A stretch of 64,000 nt of DNA. It comes from Pseudeuparius sepicola. Its lineage: Eukaryota > Arthropoda > Insecta > Coleoptera > Anthribidae. Of this stretch, positions 11,165 through 28,675 are shown piece after piece. The stretch lies in assembly GCA_963920635.1 (NCBI GenBank), contig OY987303.1, positions 19,942,175 through 20,006,174 on the forward strand. The letters are read 5' to 3'. Every line of letters begins with the position of its first letter. The stretch's first letter is position 1. A model generated the notes under the pieces. It saw only the letters and a list, made by a program, of their open reading frames with translations. It did no database searches and was not told the DNA's origin. Both the position numbers and the translations under genes were made by a program.

Positions 11165-13085
11165 TAGGTACAAATATTTGGAGAAAGTGTTCTACAGGGT
11201 GGTTGGGCGCCTTTCATGTAAAATTTTTTGATTTTTAGCTTCCCCTGCGAATTTATTCCAGTTTTAAGAGGGGCGAAAAGTTTTTTTATTGTTTTTCACA
11301 AAAACGCGGTTGAATCTAGAAACTTAAATTTTGGGATCCCTAGTATACGTTATCAGCAACCAGCAAGTTGGAAAACACAGTAGAATCACTTTTCGCACCC
11401 TATTCATCCTAAGAGCGTAGAAACTCGAATCACCTTTTACAGATTTTTGTGCAAATTAGCTTATTTAAAAGGAAAAATTTCGTTAACTTAGGTAATAGTT
11501 TGGTTGAAAAAATAGTATCACTTGTTTGTTCCTTATTTTTACATACAGTTTTGAAAGTCGGTACGCTACTTACAAAGGTATATTTTTTACATGTCATTCT
11601 GTAAAATAGTAGGCCGGGGCTACGAGTTTGGATCACTTCTGTGACGTATATAGGAATTAATTTCGAGTGGTGGAGGGACAATTTTTGTGTCTTTTTTTTA
11701 AACAAGAGCATTTAAAATAATTCTAAAAATGTGCCGCAGGCGAAATTTTTTAAAAATTTGAAGAAAAATTACATAAAATTAGTCTTGGGAAATCCCAATA
11801 TCTTCAAATTTACAAGCTGGAGTGAATATTTTCAAATTCCGAAATGGATTCGGTCCCGCCCTTCTAAATACGTTACTGATTGGATCACCCTGTACCACCC
11901 TTGAGGTGCCACACCCAAAAACGTTAATTTTAAGGCTTCAAAAAATAATGTATAGGTCTATCTACTGGTAATTTTGAATCATCTTTAATTCATTTAAGAA
12001 AAAACATTATGAAAAAGTAGATGTTTCCGAGTAGAAACCAGAGAAAAAATGTTGGGAATGTGCTATTTTGTGATGCAAGATTATTTACATAGTACATATT
12101 ATAACGAAACAACAGTACACTGGATGAATAACAAAATAAATGTCTGGAGTCTGGCACAGAAAAAGTACATTCTCCGACGCCCGTCTCGTTTCTCTTTCTC
12201 TCGGCAGCAGGCACGGTGTGTTCGCTTTCGCTTGCGCGCTTAAATTTCAGTCGGATTTTGTGGGGCACAAGGCGCAAGATTCCGCAAGAGCAAGCGATTC
12301 GTCGAAACTGGTGAATTTAAAAAGGCGCGTGCGGTGTTCGCCGTGTTGCGTAACGTTGCTTTATCAGAATGTTAGATCTATTTTGTTTACGAGAAGCATA
12401 TCTTCGCACATCCTTTACATTTTAGGGAGGGCTAATAGAAATGTAGGGGGGGCTAAGCCCCCCATAGCCCCCCCCCTAGTTACGTCTATGATTCAAAGAC
12501 TATTAAATAAAAAAAACGTTTCGGGTAAATTTAAAAAATCAAAATGGTAGGAAGGGGTTCTATTTTTATGTCTAAATGTTTTTGAACGTAGGAAAACGTA
12601 TTCCCTACCCCGAATCTTACGGTAAAATACGAAAGTGACTAAAATGACACCCGCCTAAACTATATTTTTATGTACCTAATCGTGATAATAAAAAACTGCA
12701 TTTAAATACGGATTTGTTCAGCCAAACTACGAAAAAACAACCAGAATGAAAAAGTTTCTGAATTAATGATTCTTCAGAATACACAAATTTGACTGACTTG
12801 CAAAAACGTTCTGAAAAAAGAGACAAATTTTTATGAGGTTTCTACCGTTAGCGCATAGGGTGCAAAAATAATCGAATAATAATTCGAACTTGCTGATGGC
12901 ATTGATTAAGGTGAATTCCTTATTCAATGCTGATGGTGACATATCTCAAAATTCAAGTTTCTAAATTCAACCGCTTTTGAGGGAAAAAATCAAAACCATT
13001 TTTTTGTACCCTTTTAAGGCTGGACTAATTTTGGAAGATCCTCCTTAAAATCACCTGTAGAACACTTTCTTCAAATAATTGCACA
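11165..13085. repeat. Degenerate long inverted repeat (about 1.9 kb)
   Basis: GGAGAAAGTGTTCTACAGG at about 11179-11197 is mirrored by CCTGTAGAACACTTTCTTC at about 13058-13076. Moving inward, GCGGTTGAATCTAGAAACTT mirrors AAGTTTCTAAATTCAACCGC, and GTTTGGTTGAAAAAATAG mirrors the sequence around 12715. The arms are about 360 bp and strongly diverged. The loop (about 11530-12710) is AT-rich with a GC-rich island at 12130-12480 ending in a C-run TIR-like sequence. No transposase was found. Confidence 0.7.
12130..12490. other. GC-rich island in the inverted-repeat loop
   Basis: The base composition is clearly higher in G+C than the flanks. The last 60 bp (GGGGGGGCTAAGCCCCCC, then CCCCCTAGTTACGTCTATG) resemble an hAT terminus with its G-run. 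A plus-strand frame (12140-12550) runs through it but shows no protein family signature, so I do not call a gene. Confidence 0.4.
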
Positions 13086-13130
13086 TTCTTACGGAACACC
13101 CTGTAGATTAAATCAGACAGAGATAGTCAG

Positions 13131-13375
13131 AGGCATTGTTGAAACTGTCTGCAAGTAATCTTGGCACACCAACTTCAAATTTTAATTTTGGAACGAAAAC
13201 AAATATTAAGACATGAATTGTAATGTCTTACAAAATTGTTAAGACGAGCTTGAGGTGTGTTATAGGTTAAAACTTTACTTAATTAGTTTTTATATATTTA
13301 TAAAATTTTAAGCAAAATATTTGGTGTGCTTGCTGAAAATTTCAACAGTTCTGACACTCTAGGTGCACCTACATA
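13131..13375 (+). repeat. Dispersed 250-bp repeat family, copy 1
   Basis: This copy starts AGATAGTCAGAGGCATTGTT and aligns along its full length with 38637-38880 (same strand) and with the reverse complement of 34339-34600. Shared interior words include ATTTAGTTATTAGTTTTTATAT-like text and TTTGGTGTG...AAATTTCAA. Ends and mechanism are not defined; no coding capacity. Confidence 0.75.
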
Positions 13376-14140
13376 TAATAGTTGTCTATGAGAATAGTAA
13401 AAATAGGGGACTAGCATTGAGTAAAAGATATATAATAGATATTCTATTTATCCTTTACTCAATAGGACTAGTTTTATTAATTTTGTGATTTGTACTAAAT
13501 TATAAATAAAATTCAGTAATAAATACTACTATTTACCTATATAAAGATTGGTTATAAAAAGGGCTCACCTGTATTTTTTAAAACAAAAAAATAAGTTATC
13601 TGTTGCACTTTGCCCTTGAAAAATACATTTTTTAATTGTCTACGACAATTTCTATTTCCGACAAATTTTTGGTTTTTTGTTGGCAAAAATTTATATACAA
13701 ATTTCACAATTTTTGTTCTGTGTTCTTCGTTGAACAGAGACTTAGGACTTAGAAAAGTAAAGGCAGAGGAAAAATTAATTCATCATTGAGTCAATAGGAA
13801 AAGAAAAACAACTACCGCTCACAATTGTTGGTGACGTTTGCTGAAGCAGGTACCCTGGTGCCATCTATTTGTGACCAGGTTATTTCCATTTCATTCAATA
13901 ATAATACTTAATTATTGTTTTAAGCTGTAAGAGAGCTTCTTCCGATTCTGCTATTATATGTCTTGATTTTAGAGACTTCCAGTGAATTAATTGAAATGAT
14001 ATAAAATATGATTGTATTATTGTATAGTTTTCTTTCGGATTCAGAGTAACAAAGGAGACATTTTTCGTCTGTCTTAACTCCTGCTTAAAAAATCAAAATG
14101 AACCAACAGCCACTTTAGATCTGTCCTAGTTCCACCAGGG
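13376..14140. other. Region downstream of Pax6 stop
   Basis: On the minus strand this is where the Pax6 3' untranslated region must begin. No unambiguous polyadenylation signal was picked out. A hairpin at about 13412-13470 pairs TTGAGTAAA with TTTACTCAA. Confidence 0.4.
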
Positions 14141-19794
<5,654 letters not shown>

Positions 19795-20090
19795 CTGAAA
19801 CAAATATATAAATTTAAATTATTTTAAATATTTCTTATTTAAATAAATTTGATTTAATTAAATTTTGGGTTTACACCGCATTTATTTGATTTTTGAAATT
19901 GTGCTTTTTCATTGTTTTTCATTCTGGGTAATAAAATTCGTATGTTTTTTATACAGACCAACACGCTGTTTGTGCGTATATCAAACTCTTCGAAATTATG
20001 AAAAATGAGAAACTAGATATATATTTACGTTTTTACCTGTTACGTAGCCAAAAATATGAATGCATTTTGTCTACATACAGGACTGAATAT
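19795..20090. other. Pax6 intron, AT-rich
   Basis: Noncoding sequence just 5' (minus strand) of the acidic-linker exon. Nothing else recognised. Confidence 0.5.
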
Positions 20091-20729
20091 ACAGACTGAG
20101 TCCTTTTCGATGGTTTTATGGGGTATCTGCGTTATTTGTATAGATAGAAAAAAACAAGGTAGGTGTTCATGAGTTAATTTTTTGAGATATTTACGATGCT
20201 CAAAACAGATCTCTGATATCTCCAATACTTTAGGAGATACAGGGCGTTTTTGAAATTTTTGCTATTTTTTACAATTATCATAGCTCATTTGTTTTTAAAC
20301 CTATATATTTCGTTGAAAACGCTTTATATGCACTTTTTTACGTAGAATCCATTGGAGTAAACAGTTTTTCTAAAAAATAGTTATTTTACCTACCAAGGCA
20401 CTGAAGTTCAACTTAATAATTCAACTTCAGTGCCTTGGTACATAAATAACTATTTTATAGAAAAACTGTTTACTCCAATGGATTCTAAGTAGAAAAGTGC
20501 GTATAAAGCGTTTTCAACGAAATATATAGGTTTAAAAACAAATGAGCTATGATAATTGCAAAAATTTAAAAAACGCCCTGTATCTCCTAAAGTATTGGAG
20601 ATATCAGAGATCTGTTTTGAGGATCGTAAATATCTCAAAAAATTAACTAACGAACACCTACCTTGTTTTTTTCTATCTATACAAATAACGGAGATAAACC
20701 ATAAAACCATCAAAAATGACTCAGTCTGT
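20091..20729. repeat. Inverted repeat with almost no loop (640 bp)
   Basis: ACAGACTGAG at 20091 mirrors TCAGTCTGT ending at 20729, and the match continues inward (GATACAGGGCGTTTTTGAAA against its complement; CACTGAAGTTCAACTT against AATTCAACTTCAGTG) to a centre near 20410. Arms are about 310 bp with few mismatches. It lies in the presumed Pax6 intron. No coding sequence; the minus-strand frame at 20713-20450 is a by-product. Confidence 0.9.
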
Positions 20730-21094
20730 ACCTAAGTGGAAAAAGGTGGTACCTATTTAATTAAAGTGCTAATCCTGTACTTATATTTGGTAACTTTGGA
20801 ATCAGCGTTCCAAGACTCATTTATCGGTGGACATATTTTTTTATAGACCTTCAATCTGAACCCATCTCTGTTATTTATACATACATTATACAAAATACAT
20901 AGCTTTTGCTCTGCGGGCTCGGCATAGAAGTATCTACTCGTATGTGCTATACATATACGATAGGGTCTTCTATGGTATAATACTATTTTCTATTTCATTT
21001 ACTTGGTGCTCATTTTACACTTTTGAACTGTTAAGTGTATAAATATAGTGTGCCGTTCTTATCTACGAAATAAATATTTGACTTGCGACACTAT
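20730..21094. other. Noncoding stretch
   Basis: AT-rich, presumed Pax6 intron. No feature recognised. Confidence 0.4.
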
Positions 21095-21415
21095 GGTATT
21101 TACCAATGAATAAAGAACCCCAGGAAGGAGCCAAAGCTCTATGGGCATTATAAAATACGTGAGACGGAAATCGCCCTGTATGGAGACTGAATTTTGACAA
21201 AATATTTTTATATTTGACAGTTGTCACGGTGGTGTGTGCTATTAGATATTTGTGTAGTTCTTCGATAAGTACTTTTTGGAGATCTATTATGGTTAGCTGT
21301 GCAGCCTGCGGCTATTCCGTGACTACCAGAACAAAATGTTTGGGGGATAACATTCCATCGGTAAGTAAAGCCCAAATTTGCTCCTTCCTGGGGTTCTTTA
21401 TTCATAGGTATTTAC
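21095..21415. mobile_element. 303-bp MITE with 9-bp target duplication
   Basis: The element (21104-21406) starts CAATGAATAAAGAACCCC and ends, in reverse, TATGAATAAAGAACCCC; the terminal repeats extend inward through AGGAAGGAGC. It is flanked by perfect GGTATTTAC at 21095-21103 and 21407-21415. A second, interior-less relic of the family lies at 8214-8240. The two overlapping frames inside are terminal-repeat artefacts. Confidence 0.9.
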
Positions 21416-21789
21416 TATTTTAATGAAGGTAGTAGAAGTACCAGTGGTGTCAGGTGTGGGGTGTACACTTGGGGCCTTTTTTGAATTTATGTTGAAAATA
21501 AATCTCAAAAATATGTTTTCCAATTTTTTCGCCACCGAAAGACCCTAAAATGAACTATTAAGTTAAATTTTTCTAGGTGTATATCACTATGTCCCTAAAA
21601 TGCTGATTGCTGATTTTGCGTTGATTGCTTATAGAAAAAAGTATCGAATATTATAAATACCTCTAAGAAGAATTCATTAACTAACTACCTACTAGTGATA
21701 GCTACAATCGAAATTCCTGACAAGTATTGGGGATTTTTACTTATATCTCATGAAGATAGCACTTTTTAACTGTCTATTATTTACTTAAG
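21416..21789. other. Noncoding stretch
   Basis: AT-rich, no feature recognised. Confidence 0.4.
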
Positions 21790-22195
21790 GTGGGATAAAC
21801 CACATGGCATTAAATACTATCAACTCAAGTGTTTTGTGTGTATTTTGAAAATCATTATATTTTTCAAAAAATCAATGCTCAACTCAAATACTGCATTATA
21901 TTGCGTATATTTGGACAAAAAATCGGCCAAATCTGATGTCTCGTTTGGAAAAACAATATACCTAAAGTTTCTGGTAATTTTATATTAGAGAAGAAGAAGA
22001 AAATACATTTCAGGTATATTGTTTTCGCAAACGAGACATCAGATTTGGCTGATTTTTTTCCCCAATATGCGCAATGGTAATGTAGTATTTGAGTTGGGCA
22101 TTGCTTTTTTGAAAAGAACCAGTAATTTTAAAAACAATAACACCAAAAACACGCTTGGGTTGGCACTATGTGTGATAATGCCCCCTCAAGAGCGG
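21790..22195. repeat. Inverted repeat (about 400 bp)
   Basis: CCAAATCTGATGTCTCGTTT at about 21926 mirrors AAACGAGACATCAGATTTGG at about 22029, and pairing continues outward (CTCAACTCAAATACTGCATT against AATGTAGTATTTGAGTTGGG) to about 21790 and 22195. The short loop is near 21985-22000. Confidence 0.8.
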
Positions 22196-22254
22196 AGTTC
22201 AGCCAAGAAATCGAGTGTGGAAAAGACACTTTTCGCAAGAGTTAGGAACACTAT

Positions 22255-22425
22255 TTTTTCTACAAGCGTGCGGAAAAGTAAGACACTTTTCCGCACGCAT
22301 TTACTTTTCCGCACGCATTTTAGTTTAGAAAGTGTCACTTTTCCGCACTAGTGCGAAAAAAAGTGACACTTTCTAAAGTAAAATTCGTGCGGAAAAGTAC
22401 ACTTTTCCGCACGCTTGTAGAAAAA
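22255..22425. repeat. GTGCGGAAAAGT palindrome cluster
   Basis: TTTTTCTACAAGCGTGCGGA at 22255 mirrors TCCGCACGCTTGTAGAAAAA ending at 22425. Inside, GTGCGGAAAAGT or its complement ACTTTTCCGCAC occurs six times in both orientations, plus one degenerate GTGCGAAAAAAAGT, and AGAAAGTGTCACTTTTCCGC pairs with its own complement around 22352. The result is a multiply self-complementary 171-bp element with no coding sequence. Confidence 0.85.
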
Positions 22426-22431
22426 GATCTT

Positions 22432-25156
22432 TCATCGTTTTTGACTGACCACTAACCTGACAAAACGACAATGTTAGGTTTGTTTCCACAAGGAGTCAGC
22501 AAACATATACCGTTAGTATATCTGGTTGTATAACTTTTATTTCGATAACAAGTTCGTTTCTAACCTCACAAATAGGACCGTTTTTTGAGTTGATTAAATA
22601 AGTGTCCTACAACAAATTTTTTAGTCACTTTTCGCATTTTTATTTTTATATATTCAATATCACGAAAACAAACTTGACTCACTGGAAATCACAGAAGACG
22701 TGGATAATCTGTACAAAAAATCAAAAGCAACGAGGTAATAGAATATCTACAAAGAAACAATAGATTGTTTTCAGATCGCACAATTGCGCATGCTCTGACT
22801 ATTAGTTTGTGAACAGTTAGCATTAGTTTGGACAGTTAGCAAACTGTCCGAATAACAGCAAGCTATTTGTTTCCAAACTATCATGATAACTCTTGTGAGA
22901 ATGATCAGAAATCAACTGAGGAGAATCCTGACTACTTCTGACTGTTTCTGACGCCTGTTAGAACAAACCTATAACTAGTGCAGTTCAAAAGGGCTGCATG
23001 AAAGATATATGGTAGGTGAGTATGATGTGGCGTTTCGTGATTTCTGTATACAGTAAAGACTACCTAAATGATGACTTTTCCATGCAAAGCCCTTTCACAC
23101 ATTTTGACGGGCGATACATCTCGGGCGGACAATTTCTCTTCCCGCGCTTTCTAAAACCGCCCCGCTCGCCGGATGTCAGGTGATACGTTGAAAAATGCAT
23201 TATAAACAGGCGCCGGCAAAGGCCGTAAACCGTAATCAGTTCCGGAGCGACAAGGAACACCCGTAAACCACACAGGGGGACAGAGAAGTAGAACGGGGTG
23301 GGCGTCGAGATAAGACGTACCGATCTGCGTTACGGGCCGTGGCCACCCAACCAGAAACTAATGATAAGGGCTGAAGGAAGCCGGGCGCGGGGGCGGGGGG
23401 CGGGGCGAAGGGGTCGGCGGGTTAGCGGGGGAGTGCGCGCGGGCGGCGGGTTCGGGGAGATAACCGGGGTAAGGTATAATTCGGTTTACGGGGGATTTTG
23501 AGAGCGGGTTTAGGAGTTTTCTTGGAGCGACTTTTAGTTGTGGTTTATGGTTTATGATTCATGAAATAAAAACACAAAAACAATAATTTCTCTTTTTTAA
23601 AGACGAAAAACAGTGCATTTCATTTGTCGCATCCACATATCCATTTATTCTTGTCGTTCATATTTCTATAAGTGTCGCGAAAAATTCCGCGTTGCAACTT
23701 TTTCCGGTTGAGTTAATTACAGATCTGAAGTTGGTCTCCCAAGACATTTTGTTTCAACTTTTTTTTGTCAACGAAAGTCTTATAAAGTTACCTTTCAAAA
23801 TGTCGTGCAAAATGTTTTTCATTTTGTTTACTTACAACACGCGAGGCACCGAAAGAAGTTTTGTAACACGGCGGCGCGTGCGACGCACTTGACTGGCTGG
23901 GACTGGGGCTCGAGAGCCGAGAGCCCACTCGTATGCTACAATCGCGTATAGCGGAAGCAGCCGACTCGCGCACCTGTCCTAGCGGAATCACGGCTCAAAT
24001 ATTCGTAGCCGCCAAGCGACGATTTTGCGTTATTATACGGTATCCGTTGCGGCCGTTTAAATAGTAGGTTACATGCCTACGTAGCATATTATTATCGGCG
24101 GCGGGCGTTGCGGCAATTAAATTAGGAAGGAACAAGAAAGTAAATTATAAATAGAATATATAGCAGTCGCGAAACTAAATGGTTTTCTCCCAATTTCTAC
24201 TGGGGTGCTCTAGCCCTAGAGCTCCTATGGACGAGTAGCCATTGATAGATAGTTACTTCAATATGACTACAAATGGCACAGACCGCGTAATAGAGTCACA
24301 AGATGATAGATTGACTAAAATCGCGTTTTTCTGGAAACATCCCATATTTGATTTTTAGGTATTTCATTGGGTTTCCACGTGATGAGTGGCATCGAAAATT
24401 ATTGTGGTTAGCGGTTGGAATTAGTGTAAAAAATTTACATGGACGTTCGAATAAGATAGTTTGTACCAACCACTTTCTTGGTAAGAGTTTTAAAAAGGGG
24501 CAACACAGTAGGTACGATATTTATTGATGGAATTTCTTTGAATTGACCGCATTCGATACCTGAGGTATAATATAGACATTGGCGGCGAGGCGTGCGGCGT
24601 TTCAGTCAACGGTAACAGGTAAAATAAATGCACCTATTGTCCGTTTCAAGGCACGCCCTGCCGCGGTAAATTGTTAACAGTAGTTCCAATACCAAAACTC
24701 AATTGGAGTATCTAGCTATCCTTTTCTTGGAATTCTATCTCAACAAATATCGTACGGACTGTACCTAATTCGTTGAACCTTCATCGGTTGAACCTGTAGC
24801 TGGTCCATCGGGGGTGTACCTACTCCTCGTCACCAGATACTCCGGCTACCACTACCAAGTCCAATCCAAGTGAGAATTGTCCATTCGATGAAAGCCAAAT
24901 GAACAAATTATGTAAACATCAAAATTTTGCAGTATATTAATACATAATAGGTAGCCATCGTAAATGGGCATAAATGTTTATACAGTACCTATACATACAG
25001 CTCAATTACGTTTGGTCGATATCTACAGCTGTCAAGCTGAAAGCCTGTTTTTTAAGTATCTACGTACCTAAGTGTTTGTATTGCAACCTATTTTGTAGAT
25101 ATTTTATATAAAAGAAGGAATCAATAACTGTTCACCCAAATTCATAATTATTGATA
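22432..25156. other. Noncoding, with two CpG-rich blocks
   Basis: No gene is supported. Two blocks (about 23080-23510 and 23860-24110) are far richer in G+C and CpG than the surroundings and are not repeated elsewhere in the window; they could be promoter-proximal, enhancer or untranslated exon sequence of Pax6 or another transcript. The remaining sequence is AT-rich. Confidence 0.4.
23080..23510. promoter_or_regulatory. CpG-rich single-copy block, possible regulatory DNA
   Basis: The block is rich in G+C, including a G-rich tract at 23380-23460, in an AT-rich neighbourhood 3.3 kb upstream (minus strand) of the Pax6 homeodomain exons. Open frames exist on both strands but none has a family signature. 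The regulatory reading is inference from composition and position only. Confidence 0.25.
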
Positions 25157-25671
25157 TTTATAGGCACAGATCATACAAAATTTGAAGGCGGAGAATTCCT
25201 AGAATAGATTTGTAGGAAATCGTAAATATTAATACAGATTTCAGTGGCGTGCTTGGAGTGTAATTGCACAGAAATAAATTGCGAGTGATGAATTTTATTA
25301 AAAAGTAATTTAAGTAATAATTATTAGCACTAAATAATATATTTATTATCTTACACAACTATTAAGTATAATAATTTACAATTACAATAGGTAATATTTG
25401 TCAATCTGATGCATAGTCACTAACATCGTCATCGGAGGAGTCACTTTCGGAATGAATAATAATTAGCTGTTCTGTGATTATGTCTTATGTCTATATTAAT
25501 ATCATTTTGTAAGTAGTTGTCTTCGGTTTTGATAACATAACACAGTATTTTCCAATTGATGTTACGCTGCTGTGTGAAATGGGCCAGTGCAGGTGGGTTT
25601 TCTGGGTATTATTTACAAACTACTTGCTAGAATTCTCCGCCTTCAAATTTTGCATGAACTGTACCTACAAA
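25157..25671. mobile_element. TIR element (about 515 bp)
   Basis: CAAAATTTGAAGGCGGAGAA at about 25175 mirrors TTCTCCGCCTTCAAATTTTG at about 25634-25653, with weaker pairing outward (TAGGCACAGATCAT against ATGAACTGTACCTA), giving terminal repeats of about 42 bp. A CAGTGGCGTGC sequence resembling an hAT end lies inside at 25242. No transposase. Confidence 0.75.
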
Positions 25672-27671
25672 AGCAAAATTTCTCAAGATATATTTTTTAA
25701 TTATTCTCAGTAGTAGTAGTAGGTATAATTCGCGGAACACTCTTAACTTAGATTAATGTCACTGCCCCATAGTTGCCAGCCTATTGCCATAGAAGAAACT
25801 GAACTACTGCAGCATAAATAAGGTGCGTTCCGTAAAACTGCGGATGATAGCGGCTACATAGAGCGTGTCGTGTGCGGCAGTGACGTTTCACTCGACCTAG
25901 CCGCGCTGTAGCGCGCCAAATTCGCTGTTTCTTTTTTCATTTATTTCAGCGAGAATTTTAATTAAAGAGAATTAGTGATACATGTTTCTATTTTCTATAG
26001 ACATGGCTGTCAACAATCAATGATAAGCTACATCCCATCCATTTTGTTTATGGAGTGATAACTGTTTCATTCGCCTAACAGATATAAATATAGGATGCCA
26101 CCACCCCTCCCCCCAGTACCAACCCCTGCGTACGGAGCATATACCCTCCGTGCTCACGTCAGTGCACAATTTCACATAAAAACCCACCCATATTAAATGG
26201 CCACCTTTTTCAATTATCCCCTCTCGCTTCATTGCATCGACCAACGGTCGCTTGCGCCGCCATTCAAGCAAGATTTTTTCCGTGAAATTTTGGCCTGTGT
26301 TTGCTATTCTTTCGGTGATTTTACATGGAGAGGAACCGAACATCTGTCTCCTTAAGTACCCGAGGGAAAAAAGTGGTTGAATAGGTGTTTTCCGGGATAT
26401 TAAGGTAAATATTAGGGAGGCCCGAGGCTGATGCACCAACTGTCGTCAGCGTTATTAGATAATAGTACCTAGACCTAGTACCTACCTACTTATTGATTGT
26501 TGACAGAGAATCTGAGTACAAAAGTAGGTATACATACCTACGTAATTATGTTTTGTAGTTTGAGAGATTGGTCACAGCACAGTCCACTTGTTTACACCCA
26601 GACAACATAACTAAACAAATTGTTCTAAAGAAATACATATTATATCGTGTAGTACAATAATCTGTTTACACTGATGTAAATTTGACAGGATTGCCTGCGG
26701 GTACACCTTAATTATACTATTCATCAAATAGGATCTACGATAAATAATTATATTTTCATTTTCATTAAATTACTGTTTAAAATGCGTTGTTTTTGGGTGT
26801 TGTTAATTTTGAGGGAGTAGGGGAAGTCGAGATAACGAATTTCAAGTGTTTTGGGCTTTTAAACATAAAAAAAACGCCGACGCGAATTTTTCTCTTTCAA
26901 AAGACATAAATGGATAATTGCTATAAAAAATGCAAATTTCATAACAAGAAACCGGTTAAAGTTTTCTCACGTATGTTCAAAACATTGCGTAGGTATTATA
27001 GATGAATCAATTTGTATAGGTATACAATTTGTTTTATTTTTAAATAGAGTTTTGCACACTGGTTATAGGAAAACTTTCAAAATTGGAAGACGACATTCAC
27101 ACTAATTGGGTTTCTTTGTTGAATACTTTCTTCCTCTCTATTAACAATTTAATCCACACATCTGACGGTGTCCGATTCATTCTGTGACAATGTTTGACCT
27201 GCTAATTTTTTTCTCGAGACCGCTGTAAATTATTTTCTTCATGATTAGCTTATCTTTTCAACACCGCAATAATGTTCCACATGTCCAAGTTTTTGAAGGC
27301 TTTTTGTTGCTTCGTATAGCAGCTTCTATTGTAAGCACTAAATAATATGTACTCTGAAGAATGTCCATATTTGATACTGCGGAGGAAAATTTGTAACATT
27401 TAACTGAATATTGAGTCGCTCAGCGCGAAACGGTTTAACTTTTTAAAAAATTTAGTTATCTCTGCTTTGGGATTTTGAGCTTGTAAATTTATAAAATAAT
27501 CACTCATTGTCGATATTAACTGTTTATACCGATGCACACAATAGAAAAACTATGCAAAATTGACACAAACTGCTTTATAGAACCAACCAATCCAAATTGG
27601 GTGGGGGGCTAAGTTATTTCCAAAATGAAAAAAATATATATATTTAGAGTCCACATGTAATGATAATTATT
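25672..27671. other. Noncoding stretch with one conserved-looking block
   Basis: Segment 26020-26450 is less AT-rich, unique in the window and open on the minus strand for 140 codons (26439-26017), but the translation shows no domain and no splice context, so I do not call it a gene. A GC-rich patch is at 25830-25920. The rest (26450-27671) is AT-rich with no feature. Confidence 0.4.
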
Positions 27672-28002
27672 AATAAATTAAAAGTAAAAAAATATTTTTA
27701 AAAAAAGCTTTTATTTAAATGCGCTAAAAAGAATAAAATAATCTTTTCTTTTAAAACTTTTACTATCAACTTATAACGTCATTCCACAATTTATATGATA
27801 TAAAAGCTTGTCGCGAGATTTAAGTAGTGGTATTTACTTAGTTTGAAAACTTAAATCTCGCGACAAGCTTTTATATCATATAAATTGTGGAATGACGTTA
27901 TAAGTTGATAGTAAAAGTTTTAAAAGAAAAGATTATTTTATTCTTTTTAGCGCATTTAAATAAAAGCTTTTTTTAAAAATATTTTTTTACTTTTAATTTA
28001 TT
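27672..28002. repeat. Near-perfect palindrome, 153-bp arms
   Basis: The left arm (27672-27824) and right arm (27850-28002) read as exact reverse complements wherever I compared them, for example TATAAAAGCTTGTCGCGAGA against TCTCGCGACAAGCTTTTATA and CAACTTATAACGTCATTCCA against its complement. The loop is about 25 nt. Such identity implies a very recent origin or active homogenisation, unlike the diverged arms of the other inverted repeats here. Confidence 0.92.
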
Positions 28003-28120
28003 TTGTAATTTTTAGTTTGGCCAGGTGTCTGAGTCTATTCATCTCAGTTAACGCATCATTGTTGCAAGGTCGTTTGCCGGTTAGTTTAGAACAGTCTAGC
28101 TCTTCAATGAGGAGACCTTC

Positions 28121-28675
28121 TAATGACCATCTTGGGTGTTCCGCCATGTTGGATTTAGAATGACGTCACACATATAATCATGCATTGTCATCCAAATTAA
28201 ACGTGTGTACAAAATTTCAGCTCGATCGGTTGAAATTTAACTAGTCCGCCATCTTGAGTGTTCCGCCATGTTGGATTTAGAATGACGTCACACATATAAT
28301 CATGCATTGTCATCCAAATTAAACGTGTGTACAAAATTTCAGCTCGATCGGTTGAAATTTAACTAGTCCGCCATCTTGAGTGTTCCGCCATGTTGGATTT
28401 AGAATGACGTCACACATATAATCATGCATTGTCATCCAAATTAAACGTGTACAAAATTTCAGCTCGATCGGTTGAAATTTAACTAGTCCGCCATCTTGGG
28501 TGATCCGCCATGTTGGATTTAGAATGACGTCACACATATAATCATGCATTGTCATCCAAATTAAACGTGTGTACAAAATTTCAGCTCGATCGGTTGAAGA
28601 TATCTGCTTCAAAATTGAGTTGCAAGATTCCACCCGAACAAATTACATACATACATACATACATACATTGCAAGT
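28121..28675 (+). mobile_element. RTE-like LINE/SINE 3' end with 122-bp tandem repeats
   Basis: A unit starting TTCCGCCATGTTGGATTTAG and containing CAAAATTTCAGCTCGATCGG begins at 28139, 28261, 28383 and 28503, a period of 122, 122 and 120 bp. The last unit runs into GAGTTGCAAGATTCCACCCG and a (CATA)n tail ending near 28669. That order (AAATTTCAGCTCGATCGGTT, a short 3' segment, then a CATA-type microsatellite) is the usual 3' end of RTE-clade retrotransposons and SINEs that borrow it. The 104-codon minus-strand frame across the units is an artefact of the tandem repeat. Confidence 0.75.

Noticed and set aside
21214..21423. Plus-strand frame containing GDNIPSVSK, recalling the paired-domain motif NDNIPSVSS
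   Set aside because: It lies wholly within the 303-bp MITE, is on the strand opposite to Pax6, and nothing around it fits a paired domain.
26017..26439. 140-codon minus-strand frame
   Set aside because: No family signature, no acceptor or donor that would connect it to another exon; more likely single-copy noncoding DNA.
28319..28633. 104-codon minus-strand frame with internal repeats
   Set aside because: It is produced by the 122-bp tandem units of the RTE-like 3' end; the unit length happens to keep a frame open.
28100..28670. Possible CRISPR-like array (four regularly spaced repeats)
   Set aside because: The units are contiguous 120-122 bp copies without distinct spacers, end in a microsatellite tail, and the DNA is eukaryotic.
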